From Burkholderia sp. PAMC 26561 (GTDB lineage Bacteria; Pseudomonadota; Gammaproteobacteria; Burkholderiales; Burkholderiaceae): a stretch of DNA of 64,000 nucleotides. Position 1 is the stretch's first letter; each line of letters starts with the position of its first letter. The DNA lies in contig NZ_CP014307.1 of assembly GCF_001557535.2 (NCBI RefSeq), forward strand, positions 1,364,001 to 1,428,000. Direction: 5' to 3'. Below, one piece after another: positions 37,851 through 47,803 of this stretch. The notes under the pieces are model-generated. The model had not been told where the DNA came from. It was given only the letters and a program-made list of their open reading frames with translations, and made no database searches. The position numbers and the translations under genes were made by a program.

Positions 37851-38846
37851 ATGAAAAATCTTCGGCGTGCTGCCGCACGGGCGTCTTTTATTGGCTTGGC
37901 CGTTGCATCCATTTTTAGCGCAAGCGCAACGTATGCCGCGGACCAGATCTCCATTGGGCTGATTACCAAGACCGAGACCAACCCGTTCTTCGTCAAGATG
38001 AAACAGGGCGCCGAAGAGGCCGCCACCAAAGGCGGTGTGAAACTCATCACGGCCAGCGGCAAGTTCGACGGCGACAACGCGAGCCAGGTGACGGCGGTAG
38101 AAAACATGATCACGGCCGGCGTCAAGGCCATCCTGATCACGCCGAGCGACACCAAGGCTATCGTCCCGACGCTCAAGAAAGCGCGCGCAGCAGGCATCCT
38201 CGTGATCGCGCTCGATACCCCCACGGAACCGCAAGACGCAACCGACGCACTTTTCGCCACGGATAACTTCAAGGCCGGCGTGCTGATCGGCGAGTACGCG
38301 AAAGCATCGCTTGGCGGCAAGCCCGCGAAGATCGCCACACTGGACCTCGCGCCGGGCGTGTCGGTCGGCGTGCTGCGCCACAACGGCTTCCTCCAGGGCT
38401 TCGGCGTAAAGGAAGGCGACCCGTCGATTGTGTGCAGCCAGGACACGCGCGGCGATCAGTCGAAGGGTCAGACGGCGATGGAAAACTGCCTGCAGAAAGT
38501 GCCCGACATCAACCTTGTCTACACGATCAACGAACCGGCTGCGGCAGGCGCGTATCGCGCGCTCAAGGCGGCGGGCAAGGACAAGAGCGTGATGATCGTG
38601 TCTATCGACGGCGGATGTGAAGGCGTGCGCAATGTGAAGTCCGGCAACTTCGCCGCGACGTCGCAGCAATATCCGTTGGTGATGGCGGCGCAAGGCGTGC
38701 AGGCCGGAATCGACTACGCGAAGACGGGCAAGAAAGCGACGGGCTATCACGATACCGGCGTCACGCTGATTACCGACAAACCCGTGTCAGGCGTCACCGG
38801 CAAGGACACGAAGTTCGGTCTGGACAACTGCTGGGGCAACAAGTAA
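37851..38846 (+). CDS. frcB: Sugar ABC transporter periplasmic binding protein (FrcB-like)
   Basis: 331 residues with a signal peptide (MKNLRRAAARASFIGLAVAS, cleavage after ATYA-A). The mature protein is a type I periplasmic binding protein: KTETNPFFVKMKQGAEEAA, DGDNASQVTAVENMI and VYTINEPAAAGAYRAL. It resembles the fructose-binding FrcB and is in the ribose/xylose group; the exact sugar is inferred. GGAG lies six bases before the ATG. It is first in the order binding protein, permease, ATPase, ROK regulator. Confidence 0.85.
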   Translation: MKNLRRAAARASFIGLAVASIFSASATYAADQISIGLITKTETNPFFVKMKQGAEEAATKGGVKLITASGKFDGDNASQVTAVENMITAGVKAILITPSDTKAIVPTLKKARAAGILVIALDTPTEPQDATDALFATDNFKAGVLIGEYAKASLGGKPAKIATLDLAPGVSVGVLRHNGFLQGFGVKEGDPSIVCSQDTRGDQSKGQTAMENCLQKVPDINLVYTINEPAAAGAYRALKAAGKDKSVMIVSIDGGCEGVRNVKSGNFAATSQQYPLVMAAQGVQAGIDYAKTGKKATGYHDTGVTLITDKPVSGVTGKDTKFGLDNCWGNK

Positions 38847-38927
38847 GACGCCACGCCGCATGCAGCGCCCGGTGCTCGGGCGTTGCATGAAGGCGCCTTT
38901 AAGATGTCGCTGTCGAGGTCCCGAATC

Positions 38928-39914
<987 letters not shown>

Positions 39915-39926
39915 GGAGTAATGGCC

Positions 39927-40709
39927 ATGAACGACACACGCAAGCTCGTACTGGAAGCGCGCGGCGTCATCAAGCGCTATGGCTCTGTTACCGCGCTCGA
40001 TGGCGTCGACTTCGAACTGCTCCCCGGCGAGATCATGGCGGTCATCGGCGATAACGGCGCGGGCAAGTCATCGCTGATCAAGGCGCTGTCGGGCGCGCTC
40101 GTGCCGGATGAAGGCCAGATCCTGCTCGATGGAAAACCGGTCCACTTCCGCAGTCCGCTCGATGCCCGCGCGCAGGGCATCGAGACCGTGTACCAGGATC
40201 TGGCGGTCGCGCCGGCGATGAGCATCGCGGAAAATCTCTTTCTCGGACGCGAACTGCGACGCCCCGGCGTGCTCGGCTCGGTGTTCAAGATGATTGATAA
40301 ACGCCGCATGCTGCAGGAAGCCATCGCGCATATGGAGGGACTGCAGATCGGCATCCGCTCCATGAAACAGGCGGTCGAAACGCTTTCCGGCGGCCAGCGG
40401 CAAGGCGTTGCGGTGGCGCGCAGCGCGGCCTTTGCGCGGCACGTCGTGATCCTCGATGAACCCACGGCCGCGCTTGGCGTGAAGGAATCGAACATGGTGC
40501 TGGAGTTGATCCGGCGCGTGCGCGATCGCGGTTTGCCGGTGATCCTCATCAGCCACAACATGCCGCACGTGTTCGAGATCGCAGACCGTATCCACATTCA
40601 GCGGCTCGGGCGGCGCGCGGCGCTCGTCAACACGCGCGACATCCACATGTCCGAGGCGGTCGCGATCATGACAGGCGCAAAACAGGCCGATGTCCAGGCG
40701 ATTGCCTGA
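39927..40709 (+). CDS. frcA: Sugar ABC transporter ATP-binding protein (FrcA-like)
   Basis: 260 residues with one nucleotide-binding domain, as in FrcA and unlike the double-domain RbsA. Walker A GDNGAGKSS, signature LSGGQRQG, Walker B VVILDEPTAALG and the switch histidine in LISHNM are all present. I chose the second ATG (39927) because GGAG lies eight bases before it; the ATG at 39921 is too close. It energises the permease encoded just upstream. Confidence 0.9.
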   Translation: MNDTRKLVLEARGVIKRYGSVTALDGVDFELLPGEIMAVIGDNGAGKSSLIKALSGALVPDEGQILLDGKPVHFRSPLDARAQGIETVYQDLAVAPAMSIAENLFLGRELRRPGVLGSVFKMIDKRRMLQEAIAHMEGLQIGIRSMKQAVETLSGGQRQGVAVARSAAFARHVVILDEPTAALGVKESNMVLELIRRVRDRGLPVILISHNMPHVFEIADRIHIQRLGRRAALVNTRDIHMSEAVAIMTGAKQADVQAIA

Positions 40710-40714
40710 GCCCG

Positions 40715-41911
40715 ATGAGTTCGTCCACGTCCGCAAGCGCCTCGAAGCCAGCCGGCATGCGGCAGATGAACGAGCGCATCGTGTTGCAGGCAGTGCGCGT
40801 GCATGGCCCGCTGCCCAAGTCGGATATTGCACGGCTGACGCGCTTGAGTTCACAGACGACGTCGTTGATCGTGGATCGTCTGATCGATGACGGCCTGCTC
40901 GCGCGTGAACCGAGAACGCGCGTGCAAGGGCGTATGGGGCAGCCGTCGGTGCCCATCTCGCTGCGCGCGGACGGCGCGTTTTCCATCGGAGTGAAAGTGG
41001 GCCGGCGCAGTCTCGATGTGCTGACCATGGATTTCTCGGGCCAGGTGCATGCGCGCGAGACCATCGGCTATGCGTATCCCGATCCGCGCACGGTCTTCGC
41101 ACTGCTTGCAGACAAACTCGACGCAACGATGCTCGCACTCGCCGGGGACGCCGCCAAAGTGGTCGGCATAGGGGTGGCGGCGCCGTTGTGGCTGGGCGGC
41201 TGGCGTACCTTCTTCGATACCCCGCCTGACGTTTTCGCCGCATGGAACGAGATCGATATCCGCGCGCGCGTGCAGGCGCTCACGCCATTGCCCGTTGAAT
41301 TCGCGAAGGACACGACCGCCGCGTGCGCCGCCGAATTGCTGATGGGTCAAGGGCGCGGATTGCGCGATTTCTTGTACGTTTTTATCGGCACGTTCATTGG
41401 CGGCGGTCTCGTTATCGATGGACGCCTGCATGCCGGGCCCAAGGGCAACGCCGGTGCTGTGGGATCGTTTCCGGTCAGGTCCGAAGGCGCGCCGCAATTG
41501 CTGAACGTGGCTTCGATCTATGTTCTTGAGAAGCGTTTTACGGAAGCAGGATTTCCCGCCGATGCCGCACACGACCAGCGTGCACTTTCAGCCGAATTGT
41601 GGCCGCTTTGCGAAGCGTGGCTCCACGATGCATGTCCCGCGCTGGCTTCGGCGATTGCATCCGCGGCGGCGCTGGTCGATCTCGATGCCATCGTGATCGA
41701 CGGCGAACTGGATCGTGGATTGTTGCGGGAGGTTTTGAGCCGCACGAACATTGCGCTCGATGCATTCGACTGGCAAGGCATGTTGCGCCCGCGACTCGTA
41801 GAGGGCGAAATTGGCGCCGATGCCCGCGCCATGGGCGGCGCAATCTTGCCGTTATATACGCACTTCGCGCCGCGCCATGTGCTGTTCCTGAAATCGGGAA
41901 TGAGTGCATAG
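40715..41911 (+). CDS. ROK family transcriptional regulator
   Basis: 398 residues: winged helix-turn-helix (about 18-80, GPLPKSDIARLTRLSSQTTS) and a ROK sugar-kinase-like domain. The phosphate loop region is IGTFIGGGLVIDG, but the position of the usual E-x-G-H zinc/catalytic motif reads AVGS, and the CxCGxxGC zinc motif is missing. It is therefore a regulator, not a kinase. It begins five bases after the ATPase gene, so it is cotranscribed and likely represses the importer. Confidence 0.87.
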   Translation: MSSSTSASASKPAGMRQMNERIVLQAVRVHGPLPKSDIARLTRLSSQTTSLIVDRLIDDGLLAREPRTRVQGRMGQPSVPISLRADGAFSIGVKVGRRSLDVLTMDFSGQVHARETIGYAYPDPRTVFALLADKLDATMLALAGDAAKVVGIGVAAPLWLGGWRTFFDTPPDVFAAWNEIDIRARVQALTPLPVEFAKDTTAACAAELLMGQGRGLRDFLYVFIGTFIGGGLVIDGRLHAGPKGNAGAVGSFPVRSEGAPQLLNVASIYVLEKRFTEAGFPADAAHDQRALSAELWPLCEAWLHDACPALASAIASAAALVDLDAIVIDGELDRGLLREVLSRTNIALDAFDWQGMLRPRLVEGEIGADARAMGGAILPLYTHFAPRHVLFLKSGMSA

Positions 41912-41921
41912 CGCAAGCAAA

Positions 41922-41951
41922 GGGCTGTTGCAGCTTTCGCCGCAACAGCCC
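41922..41951. terminator. Stem-loop between convergent genes, probable terminator
   Basis: Ten-base perfect stem GGGCTGTTGC/GCAACAGCCC with a ten-base loop. The T tract after it is poor, but the place between the ROK gene and the convergent GlsB/YeaQ gene favours termination. Confidence 0.5.
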
Positions 41952-41970
41952 CTTATGCTTTGGAAGCCGG

Positions 41971-42225
41971 TCAGGCCCGGCGTTTGGTCACCAGCCCCCA
42001 AATCACCAGCAGAATGATTGCACCGATGATGGACGCGATCCAGCCCGCCGGTTGTCCTTCCTGATACCACCCCATCGCGCGGCCTGCGTAGCCCGCAATC
42101 AGCGACCCGGCAATACCGAGCACGATTGTCATGATCCAGCCCATGCTGTCGTTGCCGGGTTTGATCGCACGGGCAATCAACCCGATGATGCCGCCGACGA
42201 TAATGGTGCCAATGAGTGAAAGCAT
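41971..42225 (-). CDS. GlsB/YeaQ/YmgE family small membrane protein
   Basis: 84 residues with three hydrophobic helices and the family pattern GTIIVGGIIGLIARAIKPG at the start and GWIASIIGAIILLVIWG near the end. This transglycosylase-associated, stress-induced family resides in the inner membrane; its function is not settled. GGAGG lies seven bases before the ATG at 42223-42225. It is monocistronic, between the ROK stem-loop and the next divergent gene. Confidence 0.9.
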   Translation of the reverse strand: MLSLIGTIIVGGIIGLIARAIKPGNDSMGWIMTIVLGIAGSLIAGYAGRAMGWYQEGQPAGWIASIIGAIILLVIWGLVTKRRA

Positions 42226-42438
42226 CGTAAATCCTCCGTAGTGTTGGCGATTGTCCCCGGAAGATCCGGGCACGCCGGCACACAGGTGCCGTAGACCAAT
42301 CGGCCAGCGTTCAGGCATTTTCGACGATGCTGCCGCTTCTTGCAGTTAAAATTCGTCACATCGACAGCGCGCCGCGACGTTTGCAACGCCCCCGCAACGA
42401 AGCGCGTGTTTCAAGCCACTCAAACCGAACTTTGCTCC

Positions 42439-42942
42439 ATGACCGTATCCGATTCCGATCAAGACCTCCACGCCGACGAAGACAACACCATCCACGAACC
42501 ACGCCTGTGGCGCGATGACGGGTGGACCGCCCGTGTGATCAAAAATGAAGACGACGACGGCTGGGCCGTCGAGATGATCAAGGATGGAGAAGTCGAACCG
42601 GCGTTGACGGGTCCGTGGACCATGGGCCGCGACAAGAAGAATCCCAAGCCGCTCGATCCGAACGCATTTCGCACGCTGATCAAGACGGCGTCCGAAGTAC
42701 TGCGCCGCCACGAGCAGCAGCGCCACGCCATGCTTCACAAGGATGTGATGGTTCGCGCGAACGGCGAAGATGTGACGGTGACGCTGGATATCGTGCCCGA
42801 CGAGGACGATCCTTACGCGGACCTGAAGGCGCTCGACATGTTCGGCGGGGTGCTGGCGCAAGTGCGCGTTTCGGCGGGATTCAAGTTCAGCAAGACCAGC
42901 GCGCAGGCCTGGGTGGACAACGATTTCCGCAAGCCCGAATGA
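42439..42942 (+). CDS. Protein of unknown function (167 aa)
   Basis: A soluble acidic protein from the ATG at 42439 (MTVSDSDQDLHADEDNTIHE). It has a tryptophan-rich early part (RLWRDDGWTARVIKNEDDDGWAVEMIKDG), then a helix (FRTLIKTASEVLRRHEQQRH) and a strand-rich end. It looks like a conserved Burkholderiaceae-type hypothetical, but I cannot name a family. It is convergent with the lipid A acyltransferase gene, ten bases apart. Confidence 0.65.
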   Translation: MTVSDSDQDLHADEDNTIHEPRLWRDDGWTARVIKNEDDDGWAVEMIKDGEVEPALTGPWTMGRDKKNPKPLDPNAFRTLIKTASEVLRRHEQQRHAMLHKDVMVRANGEDVTVTLDIVPDEDDPYADLKALDMFGGVLAQVRVSAGFKFSKTSAQAWVDNDFRKPE

Positions 42943-42951
42943 CGCATTGTT

Positions 42952-43827
42952 TCAATACACTGCCGGTGCGCCCTCGGGCCGATGCTTGAATCGCCGATGC
43001 ACCCAGTAATACTGTTCCGGAAAACGCACCACTTGCGATTCGAGGAACGCGTTCATGCGGCGGGCATCGATTTCATCGCTTTCTGAGGGAAAGTCGGCGA
43101 GCGGTTCGAAGATGGTCATCTTGTAGCCCTTGAAGTCCGGCAGCACTTCGGTTACGAACGGCACGACACGGGCGCGGCCGAGCCGTGCAAGCCGCGATAC
43201 TGATGTCAACGTGCACGCCGGCACACCGAAGAACGGCACGAATACCGAATTTTCGATGCCGTGATCCATGTCCGCGGCCAGCATGACCGACCCGCCGCCG
43301 CGCAGCAGCTTCAGGATGCGACGGGCGCTGTCGGCGCGCTTGACCATGTCCGCGCCGAAGCGGCCGCGCTGTTCGATCGCGAGCGTGTTCAGCTTCTTGC
43401 TGGACATCGGCGTGTAGAGCGCCGTGATGGGCAGTTTCATGGAATACAGCATGCATCCCACTTCAATGGCCACGAAATGAAAACCCATGAAGATGGTGGG
43501 CGGGGCGTTTTCATCGTCCAGATCGATGCGGCTTTCCAGCTTCACCAGCTTTTCGATGGCGTTGGCCGAGCCGAACCATTGCACGCCGCGTTCCACGTAG
43601 CTACGCACTACGTGACGAAAGTGTGAACGTCCGAGGAGTTCGTATTCAGCCGCGGTCTTGCCCGGGAAACATAGTTGCAGGTTGACCTGCACAATATGTT
43701 TCCGGCGGCTGGGAATGTAATAAAGCAGGGCGCCAAGTCCGCTGCCGAAACGCGCGACCAGGCCATAAGGTAGCCGCGCGAGCGCGCGCAGCAGCGCTAC
43801 GATGAGCGCAAAACCGATAGTGTTCAA
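42952..43827 (-). CDS. Lipid A biosynthesis acyltransferase (LpxL/HtrB family)
   Basis: A 291-residue inner-membrane acyltransferase adding a secondary acyl chain to lipid A. The N-terminal helix is ALIVALLRALARLPYGLVARF; the catalytic pair lies in GFHFVAIE (HX4E), and MDHGIENSVFVPFFG is the conserved D-x-x-x-x-x-x-VPFFG region. The start codon is TTG at 43827, with AAGGG seven bases upstream. Family membership is secure; LpxL versus LpxM specificity is not readable. Confidence 0.9.
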   Translation of the reverse strand: MNTIGFALIVALLRALARLPYGLVARFGSGLGALLYYIPSRRKHIVQVNLQLCFPGKTAAEYELLGRSHFRHVVRSYVERGVQWFGSANAIEKLVKLESRIDLDDENAPPTIFMGFHFVAIEVGCMLYSMKLPITALYTPMSSKKLNTLAIEQRGRFGADMVKRADSARRILKLLRGGGSVMLAADMDHGIENSVFVPFFGVPACTLTSVSRLARLGRARVVPFVTEVLPDFKGYKMTIFEPLADFPSESDEIDARRMNAFLESQVVRFPEQYYWVHRRFKHRPEGAPAVY

Positions 43828-44133
43828 GCTGGGCCCTTGGATGCGGGCGGCGAACCAGATGTGACGAGCGCCGAGTAGATTTGGACTCCGACGATCGGCC
43901 GTTGACCGGATGTCGAAGAGGAGTTACGGCGAGACTAGCGCGGTGAAAATCCGCGTCAAAGACGGAAAGGGCGCCTGAACAAGGCGGAGTCGGCAACCGT
44001 TCGAAGTGCTCGTGGCACCGCCGGCGTCCGTTTTACGGCCCGGGAGTGAACGGTCGCGCGGAAATACTCTGCCTTGAACGCTGCCATGATCGCACAACCG
44101 GCATACACGACGCAGTTTCGTGAAGAGTCTGGC

Positions 44134-44168
44134 GACGAGTCAGACGACGAGTCAGACGACGAGTCAGA
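44134..44168. repeat. 12-bp tandem repeat in the yciI leader
   Basis: Three copies of GACGAGTCAGAC-type units (GACGAGTCA at 44134, 44146 and 44158, each pair joined by GAC). It sits just upstream of the YciI start; if a longer frame from 44074 were used it would encode an Asp-Glu-Ser acidic run. Confidence 0.85.
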
Positions 44169-44181
44169 AGGGGACGTACAA

Positions 44182-44484
44182 ATGCATCTGCTCTTGATTT
44201 ACGAACTGAGCGACGATTACCTGGAACGCCGGGCGGCGTTTCGTGAACGTCATCTGACCTATGCATGGAAGGCGGTGGAGCGTGGGGAGTTATTGCTGGG
44301 CGGCGCGCTGGAGGCGCCTGTGGATCGCGCGATGCTGCTCTTCAATGCAGATTCAGCCGCCGTGCCCGAGGCATTTGCCCGGGCCGATCCCTATGTGACC
44401 GAGGGACTGGACATGCGCTGGGAAGTACGCAAGTGGAATACCGTGGTGGGTGAGCAGGCGGCTCAGCCGATACGTCCGGCGTGA
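44182..44484 (+). CDS. YciI family protein
   Basis: A 100-residue single-domain protein, MHLLLIYELSDDYLERRAAF, with RERHLTYAWKAVERGELLLGG, the conserved histidine and GG of YciI/YCII folds, and a late DPYVTEGL. The family resembles ferredoxin-like dimers such as muconolactone isomerase; its reaction is unknown. AAGGGG eight bases before the ATG at 44182 supports this start over 44074. It is convergent with the LysR gene. Confidence 0.85.
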   Translation: MHLLLIYELSDDYLERRAAFRERHLTYAWKAVERGELLLGGALEAPVDRAMLLFNADSAAVPEAFARADPYVTEGLDMRWEVRKWNTVVGEQAAQPIRPA

Positions 44485-44498
44485 GCGCCTTTGCAGCG

Positions 44499-45551
44499 TC
44501 ATGACTCGCTGGTGGTCTCCTCGTCCTCGTGCGTGTCTTCATCGCGTGAATCGGGCGTGGCAACGGCCACACGTGCCGGTGGAACTGGCTTTGCGGGAGC
44601 AGCCACCGGACGCCGTGTTGTGTGAAACAGCCGCGTGAGCGTGTCGTCCATTTCCTGCGTGCGCTCGAACAGTTCCGCGAGCCAGTCCACGAACGCGCTC
44701 ACACGCGGCGCCGCTTGCCGCGTCTTGACGAAGGCCACCGATACATTCATGGGCATCGACTTCCACTGCGGCAGCACTTCGCGCAATTCGCCCGAACGCA
44801 AATAAGGCAATGCGGCAATGCGCGGCGGCTGGATCAGCCCGAGTCCCTGCAAGCCGCATGCGAGATAAGCGGCTTCGTCGGTGACTTGCACGAATCCGGC
44901 CATTTTCACGGCGACCGCTTCGCCATCGACCTCGAAATCGAAATCGCACGGGCGTCCTGTTCGGATCGATACACAGTTCACCGCCACATGGTGCGCGAGG
45001 TCATCGAGCGTCTTCGGCGTGCCGTGCGCTTCAAGGTACGCGGGCGTTGCGCACGTCACATGCTCGAAGCTGCCGAGCCGCCGTGCGATCAAGCCGGAGT
45101 CCGGCAATTCCCCCAACTGCACGCTGCAATCCACGCCTTCGCCGACCAGATCGACGGCGCGGTTGCTGACACCAATCGATAACTCGATATGCGGATAGCG
45201 CGCATGAAAATCCGGCAGCGCGGGCACGACCATGGACGTTGCAACAGTGTCCGGCATCTCGATGCGCAAACGGCCGCGTAGCCTGTCCTCACGGCCGTGA
45301 AAGCCCGATTCCAGGTCATCGATATCCGCGAGAATGCGCACGCAGCGCTCGTAGCATGCGGCGCCCTCGGCGGTGAGATTGAGACGCCGCGTGGTGCGTG
45401 CAAGCAATTGCACGCCGAGCAGCGCCTCGAGTTGTTGAATGGTCGTGGAGACAGTTGCGCGCGGCATGCCGAGGGATTCGGCGGCACGGGAGAAACTGTT
45501 GGTATCGACGACACGGATGAAAACACGCATGGCATGAACGCGATCGGTCAC
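44499..45551 (-). CDS. LysR family transcriptional regulator
   Basis: 350 residues starting at GTG (AGGA upstream). The helix-turn-helix at about 5-65 contains SFSRAAESLGMPRATVSTTIQQLE; the substrate-binding domain ends near residue 300. Odd: a Pro/Ala-rich linker is followed by an acidic tail (about 337-350, DEDTHEDEETTSES), longer than usual for the CrgA-like subgroup it resembles. The regulated genes are not evident: the gene downstream is the convergent yciI and that upstream is an MscS gene on the same strand. Confidence 0.88.
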   Translation of the reverse strand: MTDRVHAMRVFIRVVDTNSFSRAAESLGMPRATVSTTIQQLEALLGVQLLARTTRRLNLTAEGAACYERCVRILADIDDLESGFHGREDRLRGRLRIEMPDTVATSMVVPALPDFHARYPHIELSIGVSNRAVDLVGEGVDCSVQLGELPDSGLIARRLGSFEHVTCATPAYLEAHGTPKTLDDLAHHVAVNCVSIRTGRPCDFDFEVDGEAVAVKMAGFVQVTDEAAYLACGLQGLGLIQPPRIAALPYLRSGELREVLPQWKSMPMNVSVAFVKTRQAAPRVSAFVDWLAELFERTQEMDDTLTRLFHTTRRPVAAPAKPVPPARVAVATPDSRDEDTHEDEETTSES

Positions 45552-45717
45552 GGGAGTTTTCCTGTAGAAGCGATGAATGCGTTGACCGGCATGATTCCTT
45601 CAATGCTTCAAACGTCAAAAAGGAATGCCGGCAAGGTTCACACTTTAAGGATCAGGACGATTCGCGTGAATACATAATAATCGCGGATTCTTGCCTGCTT
45701 CTCCAGCCGCTTTTGTT

Positions 45718-47064
45718 CTACACCGTCGGCAGTTCGCCGCGCAGACGCCCGTTGTCTGTGTTGCCCATCAGGCTCGGACCTGCGCCATGACCGGCGATCA
45801 CGTTGCTCGCCTGAGCGCCGATGCGCGCGCCCACCAGTCCGCTCATGTCGGCGCCCGAAGGCGCCTGATACAGGCGCAAGCCCATCTCCGGAAGAATGGC
45901 GAGCAGGTGATCGAACACATCGCCCTGGATGCGTTCGTATTGCGTCCACGCGGTGACGGCAGTGAAACAATACACCTCGACGGGAATGCCCTCCGATTGC
46001 GGTTCCATCATGCGCACCATCATCGACATGTCTTGCCGGATCTCCGGATGCCGCTGCAGATACGCCAGCCCATACGCGCGAAACGTGCCGATATTCGTCA
46101 GCCGCCGGCGGTTCGCCGGTTCACTCGCAAGTTCACCGAGGTTCTTGTTGGCGAGCTCGACCTCGATCTGCTTTTCTTCCAGATAATCGTGCAGCAAGCG
46201 GAACTGCTTGAGGTGGGCGGTTTCTTCGTCGGTGAGAAAACGCACGCATGTGGCATCGATTCGCAGCGTCCGCTTGATGCGCCGACCGCCCGATTCGAAC
46301 ATCTGCCGGTAGTTCCTGTAACTCTCCGAAAAGAGCTTGTATGTGGGAACGGTGGTCACCGTGTTGTCCCAGTTCTGCACCTTGACGGTATGCAGCGCAA
46401 TGTCCTTCACGAAGCCATCGGCATTCGATTGCGGCATCTCGATCCAGTCGCCAATGCGCAGCATGTCATTCGACGTGAGCTGCGTGCTCGCCACCAGCGA
46501 CAGCAGCGTGTCCTTGAACACCAGCAGCAGGACGGCGGATAGCGCGCCGAGACCTGACAGCATCCAGAGCGGGGAACGGTCGATCACAATCGACAACACC
46601 AGCACGCCGCAGATCAGCGCGAGCGCGAGCTTGCCGATCTGTATGTAGCCCTTGATCGAGCGCGTCTGCGCCTGCATGCTCGCGGCATAGACGTCCTGCC
46701 ATGCGCTGAGGGCGCCGCCCATCGCGAAGAACACGCAGATCCATGCGCCCGCGTGCGCGAGCCGCTCGATCAGCTCTGCAATATGCCCGATGTACGGCAC
46801 CTCGCCGATCCCGATCGCGACCGCGGCAAACGGCACCGCGTACCAGAGCTGGTGATACGCCCGATGCCGGGCGAGCGCCTTGTCCCAGGCATCGTGTTCG
46901 GTGAGTACCAGCAGTCGATGCGCAAAATACAGCACGATCCGCGCGACCACCCACTGAGCAAACAATGCGGCGAGCACGAGCGACAACATCCCGAGCGCGA
47001 ACTGCGCCCAGTGATGCGTGGGATAGTGCTCTTGCAGGGTGTCGAGGATGGTGTCGAAATTCAT
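45718..47064 (-). CDS. Mechanosensitive ion channel, MscS family (YbdG-like)
   Basis: 448 residues. About five membrane helices fill the first 190 residues (for example FALGMLSLVLAALFAQWVVA), followed by the MscS beta domain with LGALSAVLLLVFKDTLLSLVAS (pore helix) and RIGDWIEMPQSNADG. The C-terminal cytoplasmic domain ends around residue 420. It opens under membrane tension to release solutes; the YbdG-like layout is of low conductance in other bacteria. No strong ribosome binding site, so the start may be slightly different. Confidence 0.88.
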   Translation of the reverse strand: MNFDTILDTLQEHYPTHHWAQFALGMLSLVLAALFAQWVVARIVLYFAHRLLVLTEHDAWDKALARHRAYHQLWYAVPFAAVAIGIGEVPYIGHIAELIERLAHAGAWICVFFAMGGALSAWQDVYAASMQAQTRSIKGYIQIGKLALALICGVLVLSIVIDRSPLWMLSGLGALSAVLLLVFKDTLLSLVASTQLTSNDMLRIGDWIEMPQSNADGFVKDIALHTVKVQNWDNTVTTVPTYKLFSESYRNYRQMFESGGRRIKRTLRIDATCVRFLTDEETAHLKQFRLLHDYLEEKQIEVELANKNLGELASEPANRRRLTNIGTFRAYGLAYLQRHPEIRQDMSMMVRMMEPQSEGIPVEVYCFTAVTAWTQYERIQGDVFDHLLAILPEMGLRLYQAPSGADMSGLVGARIGAQASNVIAGHGAGPSLMGNTDNGRLRGELPTV

Positions 47065-47185
47065 GCGGCAAACAAAGGTGAAGGTTGGCGACCCGTATTG
47101 TGCATTAAGGTGCGCGCGATTATCTGCTTCATCTATTCTGCTTCATCTATTATTACGCCCTTGTGCAACTCCGCGCGCCGGGCTC

Positions 47186-47407
47186 ATGCGAACCGTCAAG
47201 CTTGAACACAACGACGACACCGTCCTCGATCCGTCCGACCCGCAACTGGTCGCCCGCGGCTCGTTGCTGATCGACGGCCACGAATGCGGCACCTGGGAGC
47301 AACGCCGGGATGATACGTGGACCGCACGTCTGTCGGCGTCGGGGGAAACCATCGTGGAAGCGGGCCGCAAGCAACTCATCGACCGGCTGGCGCTCATTCC
47401 CTTCTAA
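47186..47407 (+). CDS. Small protein of unknown function (73 aa)
   Basis: 73 residues from the ATG at 47186 (MRTVKLEHNDDTVLDPSDPQ). It looks like a small beta-rich protein with the pattern GTWEQRRDDTWTARL and a helical end. It lies 12 bp before crcB and may be in its transcript. The longer frame from 47039 is arginine- and leucine-rich and is not supported. No family recognised. Confidence 0.55.
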   Translation: MRTVKLEHNDDTVLDPSDPQLVARGSLLIDGHECGTWEQRRDDTWTARLSASGETIVEAGRKQLIDRLALIPF

Positions 47408-47419
47408 ACTTATCTCCTC

Positions 47420-47797
47420 ATGTACTTGTCGATTCTGGCCGTAGGCATTGGCGGCGCGCTCGGTTCCCTGTTTCGATGGCTCCTCGGCCTGCGCCTGAAC
47501 ACCGTCTATCCCAATCTTCCGCTCGGGACGCTCGCGGCGAATGTCATTGCCGGGTATGTGATCGGCGTGGCAGTTGCGTGGTTCGCGCGCTTTCCGGGTG
47601 TGTCGATCGAATGGCGGCTCTTCGTCATCACCGGCCTGATGGGCGGCCTCTCCACCTTCTCCACCTTTTCGGTCGAAGTCGTCGCGCACTTGCAGCAGGG
47701 GCGTTACGGCTGGGCCGCGGGCGAGATCGCCATTCATGTGCTGGCATCGGTCGTGATGACCATCCTGGGTATCGCGACGGTGTCGCTTACGCGCTGA
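47420..47797 (+). CDS. crcB: Fluoride channel CrcB/Fluc
   Basis: A 125-residue inner-membrane protein with four helices. [13 protein letters not shown] at the start, [14 protein letters not shown], and [14 protein letters not shown] (the signature Phe/Ser/Thr track of the fluoride pore) are all present. It forms a dual-topology dimer that exports fluoride. No crcB-type fluoride riboswitch is visible in the short gap before it. It is followed seven bases later by a GNAT gene. Confidence 0.95.
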   Translation: MYLSILAVGIGGALGSLFRWLLGLRLNTVYPNLPLGTLAANVIAGYVIGVAVAWFARFPGVSIEWRLFVITGLMGGLSTFSTFSVEVVAHLQQGRYGWAAGEIAIHVLASVVMTILGIATVSLTR

Positions 47798-47803
47798 AAT
47801 CAC

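Noticed and set aside
47398..47420. Fluoride riboswitch before crcB
   Set aside because: Only a short gap is available and no crcB-motif elements are visible.
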